64,000 nucleotides of DNA, from NCBI GenBank assembly GCA_934153945.1, contig CAKPFM010000006.1, positions 33,765-97,764 on the forward strand, given 5' to 3'. Every line of letters begins with the position of its first letter. Position 1 is the first letter of the stretch. The translations under genes and the position numbers were made by a program. Below are positions 17,287 to 25,180 of this stretch, piece by piece. Origin of the DNA: an uncultured Bacilli bacterium. GTDB taxonomy: Bacteria; Bacillota_I; Bacilli_A; RF39; UBA660. The notes below the pieces were generated by a model, which saw only the letters and a program-made list of their open reading frames with translations, searched no databases and was not told the origin of the DNA.

Positions 17287-17367
17287 GTTCTTCTTTATAT
17301 CTATTAAACTATAAAACAATATATTAAATCTAATATGTTGATTCAAATAAAAAAATATCAATACTAC

Positions 17368-17396
17368 TTGTATACAAAACATTTGTTTGCTATAAT
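17368..17396 (+). promoter_or_regulatory. SigmaA-type promoter of small-peptide unit 4
   Basis: TTGTAT, 17-bp spacer containing AAACATTTGTTT, TATAAT; expected start about 17403. Confidence 0.8.
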
Positions 17397-17461
17397 ACTT
17401 ACAGGAACATTTAGTTGTTGAGTGTCTACCAAATCTCTTATAGAGAGGAGGTTTGATAATA

Positions 17462-17554
17462 ATGAAAAAAAGAAACTTTATTATTAAAGTTCTTAGGTAC
17501 ATTACTATCATTTTATTTCTTCTTATCATTTTGATAGTAGTAATAAAAAAATGA
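17462..17554 (+). CDS. 30-residue membrane peptide, candidate type I toxin, unit 4
   Basis: Begins MKKRNFIIKVLRYITIILFL and ends in KK; about 60% identical to unit 3. The GAGGAGG ribosome-binding site is inside a hairpin (17430-17455: CAAA...TTTG and CTCT-TAT-AGAG). The mRNA 5' end pairs with the 3' end over AGGAACAT/ATGTTCCT (17403-17410 with 17627-17634). A second 15-bp helix with one G-U joins 17416-17430 to 17600-17614. This is the strongest 5'-3' pairing of the four units. Confidence 0.7.
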   Translation: MKKRNFIIKVLRYITIILFLLIILIVVIKK

Positions 17555-17661
17555 CACTTAATTCTTTTTTGAATTAAATGTCGATCCAAAATTTTTTTAG
17601 GTAGACATTCAACATAACAAAACTGAATGTTCCTTTTTTATTTTATGCAAGAATACTTGCT
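17540..17661 (-). ncRNA. Candidate antisense RNA antitoxin, unit 4
   Basis: From the promoter at 17668-17696 (minus) to a 12-bp stem (17553-17564 with 17571-17582) followed by ATTTTTTTATT, a strong terminator. It is complementary to the unit 4 mRNA 3' region. Confidence 0.64.
17606..17643 (+). terminator. Terminator of unit 4 mRNA
   Basis: ACATTCA (17606-17611 region) pairs with TGAATGT (17624-17630), followed by TCCTTTTTTATTTT. Confidence 0.65.
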
Positions 17662-17667
17662 AAATAC

Positions 17668-17696
17668 ATAATAACATAAAAAAGAACTTTTTACAA
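17668..17696 (-). promoter_or_regulatory. Promoter of antisense RNA, unit 4
   Basis: TTGTAA-17-TATTAT on the minus strand with TGT before the -10. The -35 lies within the rnf operon terminator hairpin (17683-17701). Confidence 0.68.
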
Positions 17697-17701
17697 GTTC
17701 T
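17677..17701 (-). terminator. Terminator of the rnf operon
   Basis: AGAACTT-GTAAA-AAGTTCT followed by TTTTTT on the minus strand, 11 bp after the rnfB stop. Confidence 0.75.
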
Positions 17702-17711
17702 TCTATATCAA

Positions 17712-17969
17712 TCAATTTAATTCTTTTAAGAATTCTTCCATTTCCTTTAATTTTTCACCTCTTAAAGGCTTACACTTTTTATAATTTTCTATATTTTTAC
17801 ACATAGCTTCTGCCATACCTTCACAGCTTCCAAAACCACAACTACCACAATTAAATCCTGGTAGTCTTTTTAAATACTCATCTTTTTTAGAATTATCTTC
17901 ATTATCAAGTAAATTTAAAACTATTCCAATTATTAAACCTGTAAAAGTTATGATAACAATTCCTATCAT
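17712..17969 (-). CDS. rnfB: Truncated RnfB (membrane anchor plus 4Fe-4S domain only)
   Basis: 85 residues. An N-terminal membrane helix (MIGIVIITFTGLIIGIVLN) is followed by the RnfB Fe-S domain, LPGFNCGSCGFGSCEG with MCKN and KKCKPL, giving the CX2CX4CX16C pattern. Ordinary RnfB proteins continue with at least one ferredoxin domain; here a stop follows and no ferredoxin region is encoded nearby. The ATG at 17969 has GAGGAGG upstream and overlaps the stop of the preceding small ORF (ATGA). A longer frame from 17987 only adds the ribosome-binding region. Confidence 0.85.
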   Translation of the reverse strand: MIGIVIITFTGLIIGIVLNLLDNEDNSKKDEYLKRLPGFNCGSCGFGSCEGMAEAMCKNIENYKKCKPLRGEKLKEMEEFLKELN

Positions 17970-18073
17970 TTTTTCCTCCTCATACAACTACTACAATCAT
18001 GATTACAATTATTTTTTTTATATAACATAATTGTTAATATAATAAGTAAAATTAATAATATATAACTAAACAT
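17966..18073 (-). CDS. Small Cys-rich membrane peptide inside the rnf operon
   Basis: 35 residues: MFSYILLILLIILTIMLYKK, then a tail with three cysteines (NNCNHDC, SSC) and basic end. Its ATG overlaps the rnfA stop (ATGTTTAG) and its stop overlaps the rnfB start (ATGA), so it is coupled on both sides. It has no own ribosome-binding site. The form recalls FeoB-associated Cys-rich membrane proteins, but I do not recognise it. It could help assemble or replace part of RnfB. Confidence 0.55.
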   Translation of the reverse strand: MFSYILLILLIILTIMLYKKNNCNHDCSSCMRRKK

Positions 18074-18626
18074 ATCTAGCAAATATAAGAGTCATAATAG
18101 CAGCTGTTATAAAAGCAATTGGAACCCCATTTAATCTTCCTAAATTAACTTTAGAAATTTTTTCCCTTATAGTAGAAAAAATATAAATAACAAGTGTAAA
18201 ACCTAAACTACTACTTACACTATAAACTAACATTTCTAAAAAATTAAAATTACTATTAATATTAATTAATGTTACACCTAATACAGCACAATTAGTAGTA
18301 ATAAGAGGTAAATAAATACCAAAACTTTTATATAATTCTTTATTATATTTTTTTAATAATATAACTAACATTTGAACGAATGCAGCTATTACTAAAATAA
18401 AGAAAACTGTTTTTAAATAAACTGTATTTGTTGGTACTAATACATAATTATAAATTAGAAAAGTAATAATAGATGAACAAGTTATTACAAAAGTAACACA
18501 TAATCCCATAGATAAAGCACTTTTACTTTTAGAAGAAGTACCTATAAAAGGACATATTCCTAAAAACTTAGTCAAAACTATATTTTGAGTCAAAAGTGAT
18601 GTTATAAATAAACTAAATAGATTCAT
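18066..18626 (-). CDS. rnfA: Rnf complex subunit RnfA
   Basis: 186 residues with about six membrane helices. LTQNIVLTKFLGICPFIGTS contains the half-channel Cys motif that, with RnfE, binds an intramembrane Fe-S cluster, and ITTNCAVLGVTLININ is the second. The ATG at 18626 follows GGGGTGAT; the GTG at 18635 is part of that site. It overlaps the rnfE end by 14 bases. Confidence 0.93.
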   Translation of the reverse strand: MNLFSLFITSLLTQNIVLTKFLGICPFIGTSSKSKSALSMGLCVTFVITCSSIITFLIYNYVLVPTNTVYLKTVFFILVIAAFVQMLVILLKKYNKELYKSFGIYLPLITTNCAVLGVTLININSNFNFLEMLVYSVSSSLGFTLVIYIFSTIREKISKVNLGRLNGVPIAFITAAIMTLIFARYV

Positions 18627-19230
18627 TTTTATCACCCCTTTTTAAACAAGCTATTAATAAACCCATTACTAAGAATGCACCAGCAGGTTCTACCATTATT
18701 TTAATTGGTAAAACTTGTAAATTTTTATACAAAACTATAATTAATTTTTTATGTGTTAAAACACTACTAGCATCCATTAAAGTAATAGTTCCACTACCTA
18801 ATACTTCTCTAATTAAAGCTATAACTACTAAAGCAAATAAATAGCCAAGTCCAGTTAAAATAGCTTCCTTTATACTTTCTTTAACACTAGTTTTACTTGC
18901 TACACTTACTCCCTTACCTAAAACTATACAATTAACTACAATTAAAGGTAAATATATACCTAATATATTATAAATAGATATTGCATACTTCTTTAATAAT
19001 ATTTCTAAAGTTGTTACTATAGTAGCTATTATTACAATATAAACAGGTATTTGAACATTATCTGGTATCAATTTTTTAAATATTGAAATAATTGTTAATG
19101 AAAGTAATATTACAATCATAAAACATATACCCATTATAATAGCATTTTCTACTTTAGTAGTTACAGCTAAAGCAGAACATAAACCAAGATTTAAAATAAA
19201 TATAGGATTTTCACTAATTATTTTTTTCAT
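18613..19230 (-). CDS. rnfE: Rnf complex subunit RnfE
   Basis: 205 residues, six membrane helices. NPIFILNLGLCSALAVTT and LIVVNCIVLGKGVSVA are the paired motifs of the RnfA/RnfE fold. The ATG at 19230 follows AGGAGGGG; the longer frame to 19278 lacks support. In the membrane it faces RnfA with opposite topology to carry electrons and ions. Confidence 0.93.
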   Translation of the reverse strand: MKKIISENPIFILNLGLCSALAVTTKVENAIIMGICFMIVILLSLTIISIFKKLIPDNVQIPVYIVIIATIVTTLEILLKKYAISIYNILGIYLPLIVVNCIVLGKGVSVASKTSVKESIKEAILTGLGYLFALVVIALIREVLGSGTITLMDASSVLTHKKLIIVLYKNLQVLPIKIMVEPAGAFLVMGLLIACLKRGDKNESI

Positions 19231-19238
19231 AACCCCTC

Positions 19239-19328
19239 CTATAAAACATTTGTTAATATATATAAAATTGTTGAACAAATTAATACAGTTATTGTAAGCG
19301 CTAAAATACTTTTTATTTTATTTTTCAT
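19239..19328 (-). CDS. 29-residue membrane peptide between rnfD-G and rnfE
   Basis: MKNKIKSILALTITVLICST followed by ILYILTNVL: a single membrane helix with a basic N-terminus, resembling the N-terminal anchor of RnfG. Its ATG overlaps the rnfD-G stop, AGAGGG lies just upstream, and the rnfE ribosome-binding site follows its stop at once. This is the operon slot where rnfG normally sits. It may be a detached RnfG anchor or a new accessory peptide. Confidence 0.5.
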   Translation of the reverse strand: MKNKIKSILALTITVLICSTILYILTNVL

Positions 19329-20733
19329 ATATACCCTCTAATTCTAAAACATTTTGTAATGCTTTCTTTAAAGCACTTGATGAAATTGTAGCTCCACTTA
19401 CTGTATCAACACTATTTAATTTATTACTATTTTCTACTAATTTTTGTATATAATTTGATTCTTCTATTTTACTATAATAAGCTTTAGTTTCATTATGAGA
19501 TAATACTTTATATGAAATAACTTTATTATCATTTAAGACTATTTCAATATTAATTTTACCACCATTACCTACTTCGTTTACCAAGTAAACTTTATTACCA
19601 TTTTCTTCATTAACACTAACAAGTTCAAAATTATTATCTACATTTTTAGTATTTATAACATTTTTTAAACTCAATGAAACTATAAAAATAATACCTATTA
19701 TAAGTAAATAAATTATCCACTTAATATCTTTTTCTTTTGCTTTAATTCCTATTTTATCAAATATAAATACTAACATGTTAACTGTTAAAATACTTGTCAT
19801 TACTCCTTCTGGAGCAGATGTTAAATATCTAAATAATACTGTAAGTATTCCAAGTGTTACTCCATATAATACTTGACCTATTTTAGTAACTGGACTTGTT
19901 ACTGGATCGGTTGCCATAAAAACAGCTCCAAATAATAATCCACCCGATAATATTTGAAATAATGGATACCAAATTCCTAATCCATTCATTGTTCCTATAA
20001 AATAAGTTAATATAAATACTGTTCCAACATAAATTATAGGAATTCTTACCTTTATTACTTTAGTAAAAGCTAAATAAAAAAATGAAATAATTATAAGTAA
20101 ACTACAAGTTTCTCCTACACTTCCTGGTATCATACCTGTAAAGAAATTATATAAACTGCCATATGGTCCAATTAAATTTTCATAACTTACTTTATCAACT
20201 AATACTTGATTAGTTAAAGGTGTAGCACTCGATATAGTATCTATTTCATAATTATTTAAATATGTTCCTATATTTGATGAATAAATAGACATAATAAATA
20301 AACAACCTATAAGAGCTGGATTAAATATATTATTACCAAATCCACCATACATTAATTTGCCAACTACTGTAGCTATAAAAGAACCTATTATTAAAATCGA
20401 TATTGGGGTATTTAAAGGTACTACTAAACTTAAAAATAGTCCTGGAAATACAGCATATTTATTTTTAATAGAGTCTTTCCAACTATTATGTTTTATAAAT
20501 TTATAATACAAAGTTTCAAATAAGAAAGATGATAATCCACCTATTATAATAAATAGTAAAGGTTTAAACATCTCATATACATTTGCATAACCATTTATAT
20601 ATAAATAAATTCCATTTTTATAAAAAGAAAAAATAATTATTGGTAAAAGTGAAATGAAAAGATGAATCATTATTTTATCAGTACTATTACTACTTCTTAC
20701 ATAAGGTCCATTTATATTATGAAACTTTTTCAT
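19318..20733 (-). CDS. rnfD: RnfD-RnfG fusion protein
   Basis: 471 residues. Residues ~1-350 are RnfD: about nine helices, DTISSATPLTNQ (flavin-attachment region, SSAT variant) and FMATDPVTSPVTKIGQVLYG. A further membrane helix (~340-360) is followed by an extracytoplasmic FMN-binding domain with KLNSVDTVSGATISSSALKK, the SGAT(I) covalent-FMN motif of RnfG. No separate rnfG exists in the operon, so the two subunits are fused in one chain. It overlaps the rnfC end by 17 bases and has AGGAGG upstream. Confidence 0.88.
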   Translation of the reverse strand: MKKFHNINGPYVRSSNSTDKIMIHLFISLLPIIIFSFYKNGIYLYINGYANVYEMFKPLLFIIIGGLSSFLFETLYYKFIKHNSWKDSIKNKYAVFPGLFLSLVVPLNTPISILIIGSFIATVVGKLMYGGFGNNIFNPALIGCLFIMSIYSSNIGTYLNNYEIDTISSATPLTNQVLVDKVSYENLIGPYGSLYNFFTGMIPGSVGETCSLLIIISFFYLAFTKVIKVRIPIIYVGTVFILTYFIGTMNGLGIWYPLFQILSGGLLFGAVFMATDPVTSPVTKIGQVLYGVTLGILTVLFRYLTSAPEGVMTSILTVNMLVFIFDKIGIKAKEKDIKWIIYLLIIGIIFIVSLSLKNVINTKNVDNNFELVSVNEENGNKVYLVNEVGNGGKINIEIVLNDNKVISYKVLSHNETKAYYSKIEESNYIQKLVENSNKLNSVDTVSGATISSSALKKALQNVLELEGIYEK

Positions 20734-21952
20734 TTTTTACCTCCTTTTTAGCATTTATTACTTTTTCTCTTAGATTTATTTTAGCAGGACATATATATGA
20801 ACATATACCACACTCTATACATTTTTCTGGATGTAATTTAATTAATTCATCATGTGAAGCATCTTTTATTAAAACAGGTTCAATATAAGCTGGACAATTT
20901 TGAATACATTTTGAACATCTAAGGCAAGGATTTTCTTTTAATTCTTTCTTAGACTGAATCATAACAGCATTATTATTAGCCATTATAGTTGAATTCAAAT
21001 CTCCTGGAATTCCCATCATTAATCCACCCATTATTAGTACTACATTATCATTTCTTTTTAAACTAATTTGACTTAATAATTCATTACAACTTGTACCAAC
21101 TTTAACTAACATATTGCATGGATTTTTAACCATATCACCACCTATATATATAATTCTTTCAATAAGTGGTTTATTAAATTTTAAAGCTTGGTATATAGCG
21201 TATATTGTAGAAATATTATTTACAACTATTCCAACTTCACTAGGTAGTCTATCATAATCTACCTTTTTAACATATTTTATTAAGTTTCTTTCCCATCCCA
21301 TTGGATAAAAATTTGGTACTTCAACTAATTTAATTTTGTCATAAGTACCTATATATGTTTCAATTATTTGTTTTAATTTTTTATTATTTTTTTTAATTCC
21401 TATTATTGCCTCATCTATATTATTAATTTCCATAATGGCATCTATTCCATATAAAATTTCTTCAATACGCTCTTCTATTAAACAATAATCACTATTAATA
21501 TAAGGTTCACATTCTACAGCATTTACTATTAAAGTTTTAATATTGTCAGTATCATATTTAACATAAGTAGGAAATCCTGCTCCACCCATACCAATAATTC
21601 CACAATTTTTTAAAATTTCAATAAATTCATTTTTAGATATTTTATTAATTTCTTTTCTGGATTCTATTTTAGATTCTATTTTTTCTTTAAAATCATTTTT
21701 AATTTTAATTGTTTTTACATTATCGATTATCTCTATATCTTCAACAAAACCAGATACACTACTAAATAATGATTTAGTAAATTTACTCTTTGTTTTAGCA
21801 AGTAATGTACCTTTATAAACATAATCATTTTTTTTAACATATAGTACATATTCTTCATTACTATTTAATTTTATATAAATATAATTTGGTTTATTATAAG
21901 TTTTTAAAACAGTTAAATTTTTTTTAGAACCTCTTAAATGTATGCCTCGCAT
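20717..21952 (-). CDS. rnfC: Rnf complex subunit RnfC
   Basis: 411 residues. First gene of the operon: an N-terminal barrel-sandwich domain, the flavin/NADH fold with CGIIGMGGAGFPTYVKYD, FYPMGWERNLIKYV, and a C-terminal double 4Fe-4S module, CLRCSKCIQNCPAY and CIECGICSYICPAK. It oxidises NADH and feeds electrons through the complex for ferredoxin reduction or ion pumping. AGGTGATAAT precedes the ATG. Confidence 0.94.
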   Translation of the reverse strand: MRGIHLRGSKKNLTVLKTYNKPNYIYIKLNSNEEYVLYVKKNDYVYKGTLLAKTKSKFTKSLFSSVSGFVEDIEIIDNVKTIKIKNDFKEKIESKIESRKEINKISKNEFIEILKNCGIIGMGGAGFPTYVKYDTDNIKTLIVNAVECEPYINSDYCLIEERIEEILYGIDAIMEINNIDEAIIGIKKNNKKLKQIIETYIGTYDKIKLVEVPNFYPMGWERNLIKYVKKVDYDRLPSEVGIVVNNISTIYAIYQALKFNKPLIERIIYIGGDMVKNPCNMLVKVGTSCNELLSQISLKRNDNVVLIMGGLMMGIPGDLNSTIMANNNAVMIQSKKELKENPCLRCSKCIQNCPAYIEPVLIKDASHDELIKLHPEKCIECGICSYICPAKINLREKVINAKKEVKNEKVS

Positions 21953-22052
21953 ATTATCACCTATTATAATTATATAAAAAAATATATAAAAAATCTAGTT
22001 AAACATAAATAATTTTTTTGTTTTTATTAATACTAATTTTAGGGTGAATAAT

Positions 22053-23966
22053 ATGAAAAAATTATTTAAAATTTTTATATTACTTATAATTTTATTTTCT
22101 TTTATCTATATAGGTTTATTAATATATGCGGAAGTTTCACCTAAACTTCCTATAAATGGTGCGAATAGTTTTTATTTATATGATAAAGATAATAATTTAT
22201 TTTCTGGCAAAACAGATGCTTTACCACTAAGTGATATATCACCTTATTTAATTGACGCTACTATAGCTATAGAGGATAAAAATTTTTATAAACATGCAGG
22301 ATTTGATATTTTAAGAATTGTTAAGGCTTTATTTATTAATTTTACTAATCAAAAAACATTACAAGGCGCTAGTACAATAACACAACAATATGCGAAAAAT
22401 TTATTTTTAGATTTTGATAAAAAATGGTCTAGAAAGATAGAAGAAGCTGTTTTAACTTTAAGATTAGAAGCACATTATTCTAAAGATGAATTATTAGCTG
22501 GATATTTAAATACTATCAATTATGGTGGAGTTTTTGGTATTGAGAATGCTAGTAATTATTATTTTGGAAAATCTGCTAAAGATTTAACATTAGCTGAAGC
22601 TTCTATTTTAGCAGGCATTCCTAAATCTCCTAGTAATTACTCACCTATTTCTAATTATGAAAATGCTAAAAAAAGACAGTATTTAATATTAGATGCTATG
22701 GTTAAAAATGGATATATTACTGAAGAAGAAAAAAATGATGCTTACAATACTGAATTAGTTTTTATTGGTTCTAATACAGAAAGTATAAATTCTAGTTTAA
22801 TGTATTATGAAGATGCCGTTTTAAATGAACTTAAAAATCTTAAAAGTATCCCTTCTTCTTTCTTAGAAACTGGAGGACTTAAAATATATACTAATTTAGA
22901 TATTAATGCTCAAAAGATAGTTAATGACACTATTAAAAAATATTTATCTGATAGTGATTTACAAATTGCTACAGTTTTAATGGATCCTAATGATGGTAAA
23001 ATAAGAGCTATAGCTGGTGGTAAAAATTATAGTGAAAGCCAATTTAACAGAGTTACATCTTCTTATAGACAAATTGGTTCTACTATAAAACCAATATTAT
23101 ACTATTCAGCATTAGAAAATGGTTTTACTGCTTCTACTACTTTTACTAGTGAAAAAACAACATTTACTTTTTCTAATAATAAAACTTATCTTCCTACTAA
23201 TTATGGAGACAATTACGCCAATAAACCAATAAGTATGGGCGCTGCTATTGCTTATTCTGATAACATATATGCTGTTAAAACTCATCTTTTTTTAGGTGAA
23301 GATAATTTAGTTGAAATGGCAAGAAAATTAGGTATTACAAGTAAGTTAGAGGCTAATCCATCACTTGCTTTAGGAACTAATGAAATTAATATTTTAGAGA
23401 TGATGGAAGCTTATTCTACATTTGCGAATGAAGGATATAAAATAGAACCTTATTTTATTACTAAAGTAGAAGATGTTAATGGAAATGTTTTATATGAAAG
23501 AAAAGAATATAAAGAAGAAATATTAGATAAAAGTGTTGTTTATATTTTAAATAATTTACTTAAAAATTCTTATAATAAAAATTTTATTGATTACGCTTAT
23601 CCTACTTGTATTAATATAGCTCCTAAATTAACTAAAGATTATGCTATTAAAACAGGAACAACTAATACAGATCATTTAATTTTTGGTTATAATAAAGATG
23701 CTATATTAGGCATATGGATGGGATATGATGATAATTCTGATACCCTTGTTAAAGATGGTAATATTATGAAAAATATATGGGCTGATATTATTGAAGAATA
23801 TTTAAGAGAAAAAGAAAATAATTGGTATGAAAAACCTGATAATGTTATTGGTGTTTTAGTTGATCCTGTTAGTGGTGAAATATCTACTAATTATAACAAA
23901 AGTGTTACTTATTATTATATTAAGGGTACTGAGCCAATATTTAAAGATATTATTTTGACAGAATAA
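22053..23966 (+). CDS. pbpA: Class A penicillin-binding protein (PBP1A-type)
   Basis: 637 residues. After a membrane anchor (~4-25) come the glycosyltransferase domain, with the catalytic Glu in EDKNFYKHAGFD and QGASTITQQYAKNL, and the transpeptidase domain, with S-x-x-K in GSTIKPILYYS, SxN in YSDNIYA, and KTGT in AIKTGTTNTDH. It polymerises and cross-links peptidoglycan outside the membrane. The ATG at 22053 follows AGGGTG; an in-frame GTG at 22044 is part of the ribosome-binding site. The gene symbol is generic. Confidence 0.95.
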   Translation: MKKLFKIFILLIILFSFIYIGLLIYAEVSPKLPINGANSFYLYDKDNNLFSGKTDALPLSDISPYLIDATIAIEDKNFYKHAGFDILRIVKALFINFTNQKTLQGASTITQQYAKNLFLDFDKKWSRKIEEAVLTLRLEAHYSKDELLAGYLNTINYGGVFGIENASNYYFGKSAKDLTLAEASILAGIPKSPSNYSPISNYENAKKRQYLILDAMVKNGYITEEEKNDAYNTELVFIGSNTESINSSLMYYEDAVLNELKNLKSIPSSFLETGGLKIYTNLDINAQKIVNDTIKKYLSDSDLQIATVLMDPNDGKIRAIAGGKNYSESQFNRVTSSYRQIGSTIKPILYYSALENGFTASTTFTSEKTTFTFSNNKTYLPTNYGDNYANKPISMGAAIAYSDNIYAVKTHLFLGEDNLVEMARKLGITSKLEANPSLALGTNEINILEMMEAYSTFANEGYKIEPYFITKVEDVNGNVLYERKEYKEEILDKSVVYILNNLLKNSYNKNFIDYAYPTCINIAPKLTKDYAIKTGTTNTDHLIFGYNKDAILGIWMGYDDNSDTLVKDGNIMKNIWADIIEEYLREKENNWYEKPDNVIGVLVDPVSGEISTNYNKSVTYYYIKGTEPIFKDIILTE

Positions 23967-24000
23967 AAGTCTAGAATTTATTCAATGTTATTAATTTAAG

Positions 24001-24046
24001 AAATAGTTAGAAATATCAAAATAATATTTTCTAACTATTTTTAAAT
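24001..24046 (+). terminator. Terminator of the class A PBP gene
   Basis: AAATAGTTAGAAA (24001-24013) pairs with TTTCTAACTATTT (24028-24040), then TT. The rest of the 23967-24240 gap holds only this and the opposing terminator. Confidence 0.75.
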
Positions 24047-24158
24047 GATTTTTATTTATAGAATACCTATTTTTTTCACGGTTTTATAGAATTTTAGATA
24101 ATTATCTTTTAATATCTTACTCTATAACATAAATATTCTATTTTCATTATAATTATTT

Positions 24159-24191
24159 AAAAAGGATAGAATAATTATTTTCTATCCTTAA
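24159..24191 (-). terminator. Terminator of the surface-protein cluster
   Basis: Minus strand AAGGATAGAA...TTCTATCCTT stem followed by TTTT. Confidence 0.75.
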
Positions 24192-24240
24192 ATTAATGTA
24201 TTGATAATTTACTTTCTTGTAATAACATTTTTTATATTTA

Positions 24241-24786
24241 TTAGTTATCTTGAAGTAATATTTGTCCATCTATAATTGGTATATTTGGGAAACTTTCATC
24301 CATTAATGTAAAGTTTCTAACTGGCGCTGGTGGATTTGTTATTTGAACTGTTTCAGTCTCTTCAGTCATAGTAATAGATTTTACTGTATCATCAAATGTA
24401 TGACCTCCATCACTTGATATTTGCTTATAATATATTGCATTACTTCCTGTTTCAGCAAATGGAACATTATTAAATACAGCATCTCCATCATCATTAGTTA
24501 TTATTTCATTTCCAACTATTGTTCCTGTACTATCTGTTCTTATAAATTTAGCACCTACAATTTGTACTCCAGTATTAGGATCTCCTGTATCTGTAACATG
24601 AAGTGTTAAAATTCCTTTTGCACTTATTGTAAAAGCATATGTATCTGTCCCATCTATAATAGTTACACTTTTTGGATTAAGTGTTGATGCATCATATCCC
24701 CCTGCAATAGCAGTTGCATTATATATTCCTGCCACAAGTTCAATACTTCCTTTACCATTTGTTATTGGGATTGTATGTCTTGCCAT
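24241..24786 (-). CDS. Repeat protein with Cna-B/prealbumin-like domain, no signal peptide
   Basis: 181 residues. The middle (GILTLHVTDTGDPNTGVQI, then GNEIITNDDGDAVFNNVPF and GSNAIYYKQISSDG) has the look of a SpaA/prealbumin-like beta sandwich with a DDGDAVF turn. There is no signal peptide or anchor, unlike secreted pilins with such domains. It overlaps the upstream gene by 25 bases and lies in one operon with two or three similar proteins. Possibly spore-surface or intracellular-assembled; function unknown. Confidence 0.7.
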   Translation of the reverse strand: MARHTIPITNGKGSIELVAGIYNATAIAGGYDASTLNPKSVTIIDGTDTYAFTISAKGILTLHVTDTGDPNTGVQIVGAKFIRTDSTGTIVGNEIITNDDGDAVFNNVPFAETGSNAIYYKQISSDGGHTFDDTVKSITMTEETETVQITNPPAPVRNFTLMDESFPNIPIIDGQILLQDN

Positions 24787-25121
24787 AATATCATCTTCCC
24801 TCCTTCTATTTTTATATTTGGATAATATTTATCCTTTAGTAAAACTGTAACAAAATGTTCTTTCCTTTTATTATTACTAATATTTATACAATAAACATTA
24901 TCTTTTCTTGCAATTAAAGGTATTTTCACAATTGATAAATTAGAATATATGACTAATTTATATACCTCATTATTGCATATTGGTATTTTTACTTTTCCAA
25001 AATTATCTGTTATTCCCTCAAAAACAATCTCATTACATTTATTTTTTAGTTTTAGTTTTAAATTACCTAGACTTATACTTTCATTACTGCAAAATTTGAT
25101 ATAAATATAATCACTTGTCAT
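24762..25121 (-). CDS. Small beta-rich protein of unknown function
   Basis: 119 residues, no signal peptide. SLGNLKLKLKNKCNEIVFEG and TDNFGKVKIPICNNEVYKLV resemble one carboxypeptidase-regulatory/Cna-like beta sandwich. It overlaps the following gene, so it is likely coupled with it. AGGTGAC precedes the ATG. Confidence 0.6.
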   Translation of the reverse strand: MTSDYIYIKFCSNESISLGNLKLKLKNKCNEIVFEGITDNFGKVKIPICNNEVYKLVIYSNLSIVKIPLIARKDNVYCINISNNKRKEHFVTVLLKDKYYPNIKIEGGKMILWQDIQSQ

Positions 25122-25180
25122 AATTCACGTCACCTCATTATAATATATTTTATGAACAAATTTTCTTTTTTGTAAAGGTA

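Noticed and set aside
16913..17589. Minus-strand frames of 81 and 102 codons over units 3 and 4
   Set aside because: They are mirror frames of the peptide genes and promoters, lack ribosome-binding sites, and contain predicted RNA signals.
19240..19258. AAAACATTTGTT near rnfE resembling the peptide-gene promoter spacer
   Set aside because: No -35/-10 pair at the right spacing on the plus strand; it is within the small ORF and ribosome-binding region of rnfE.
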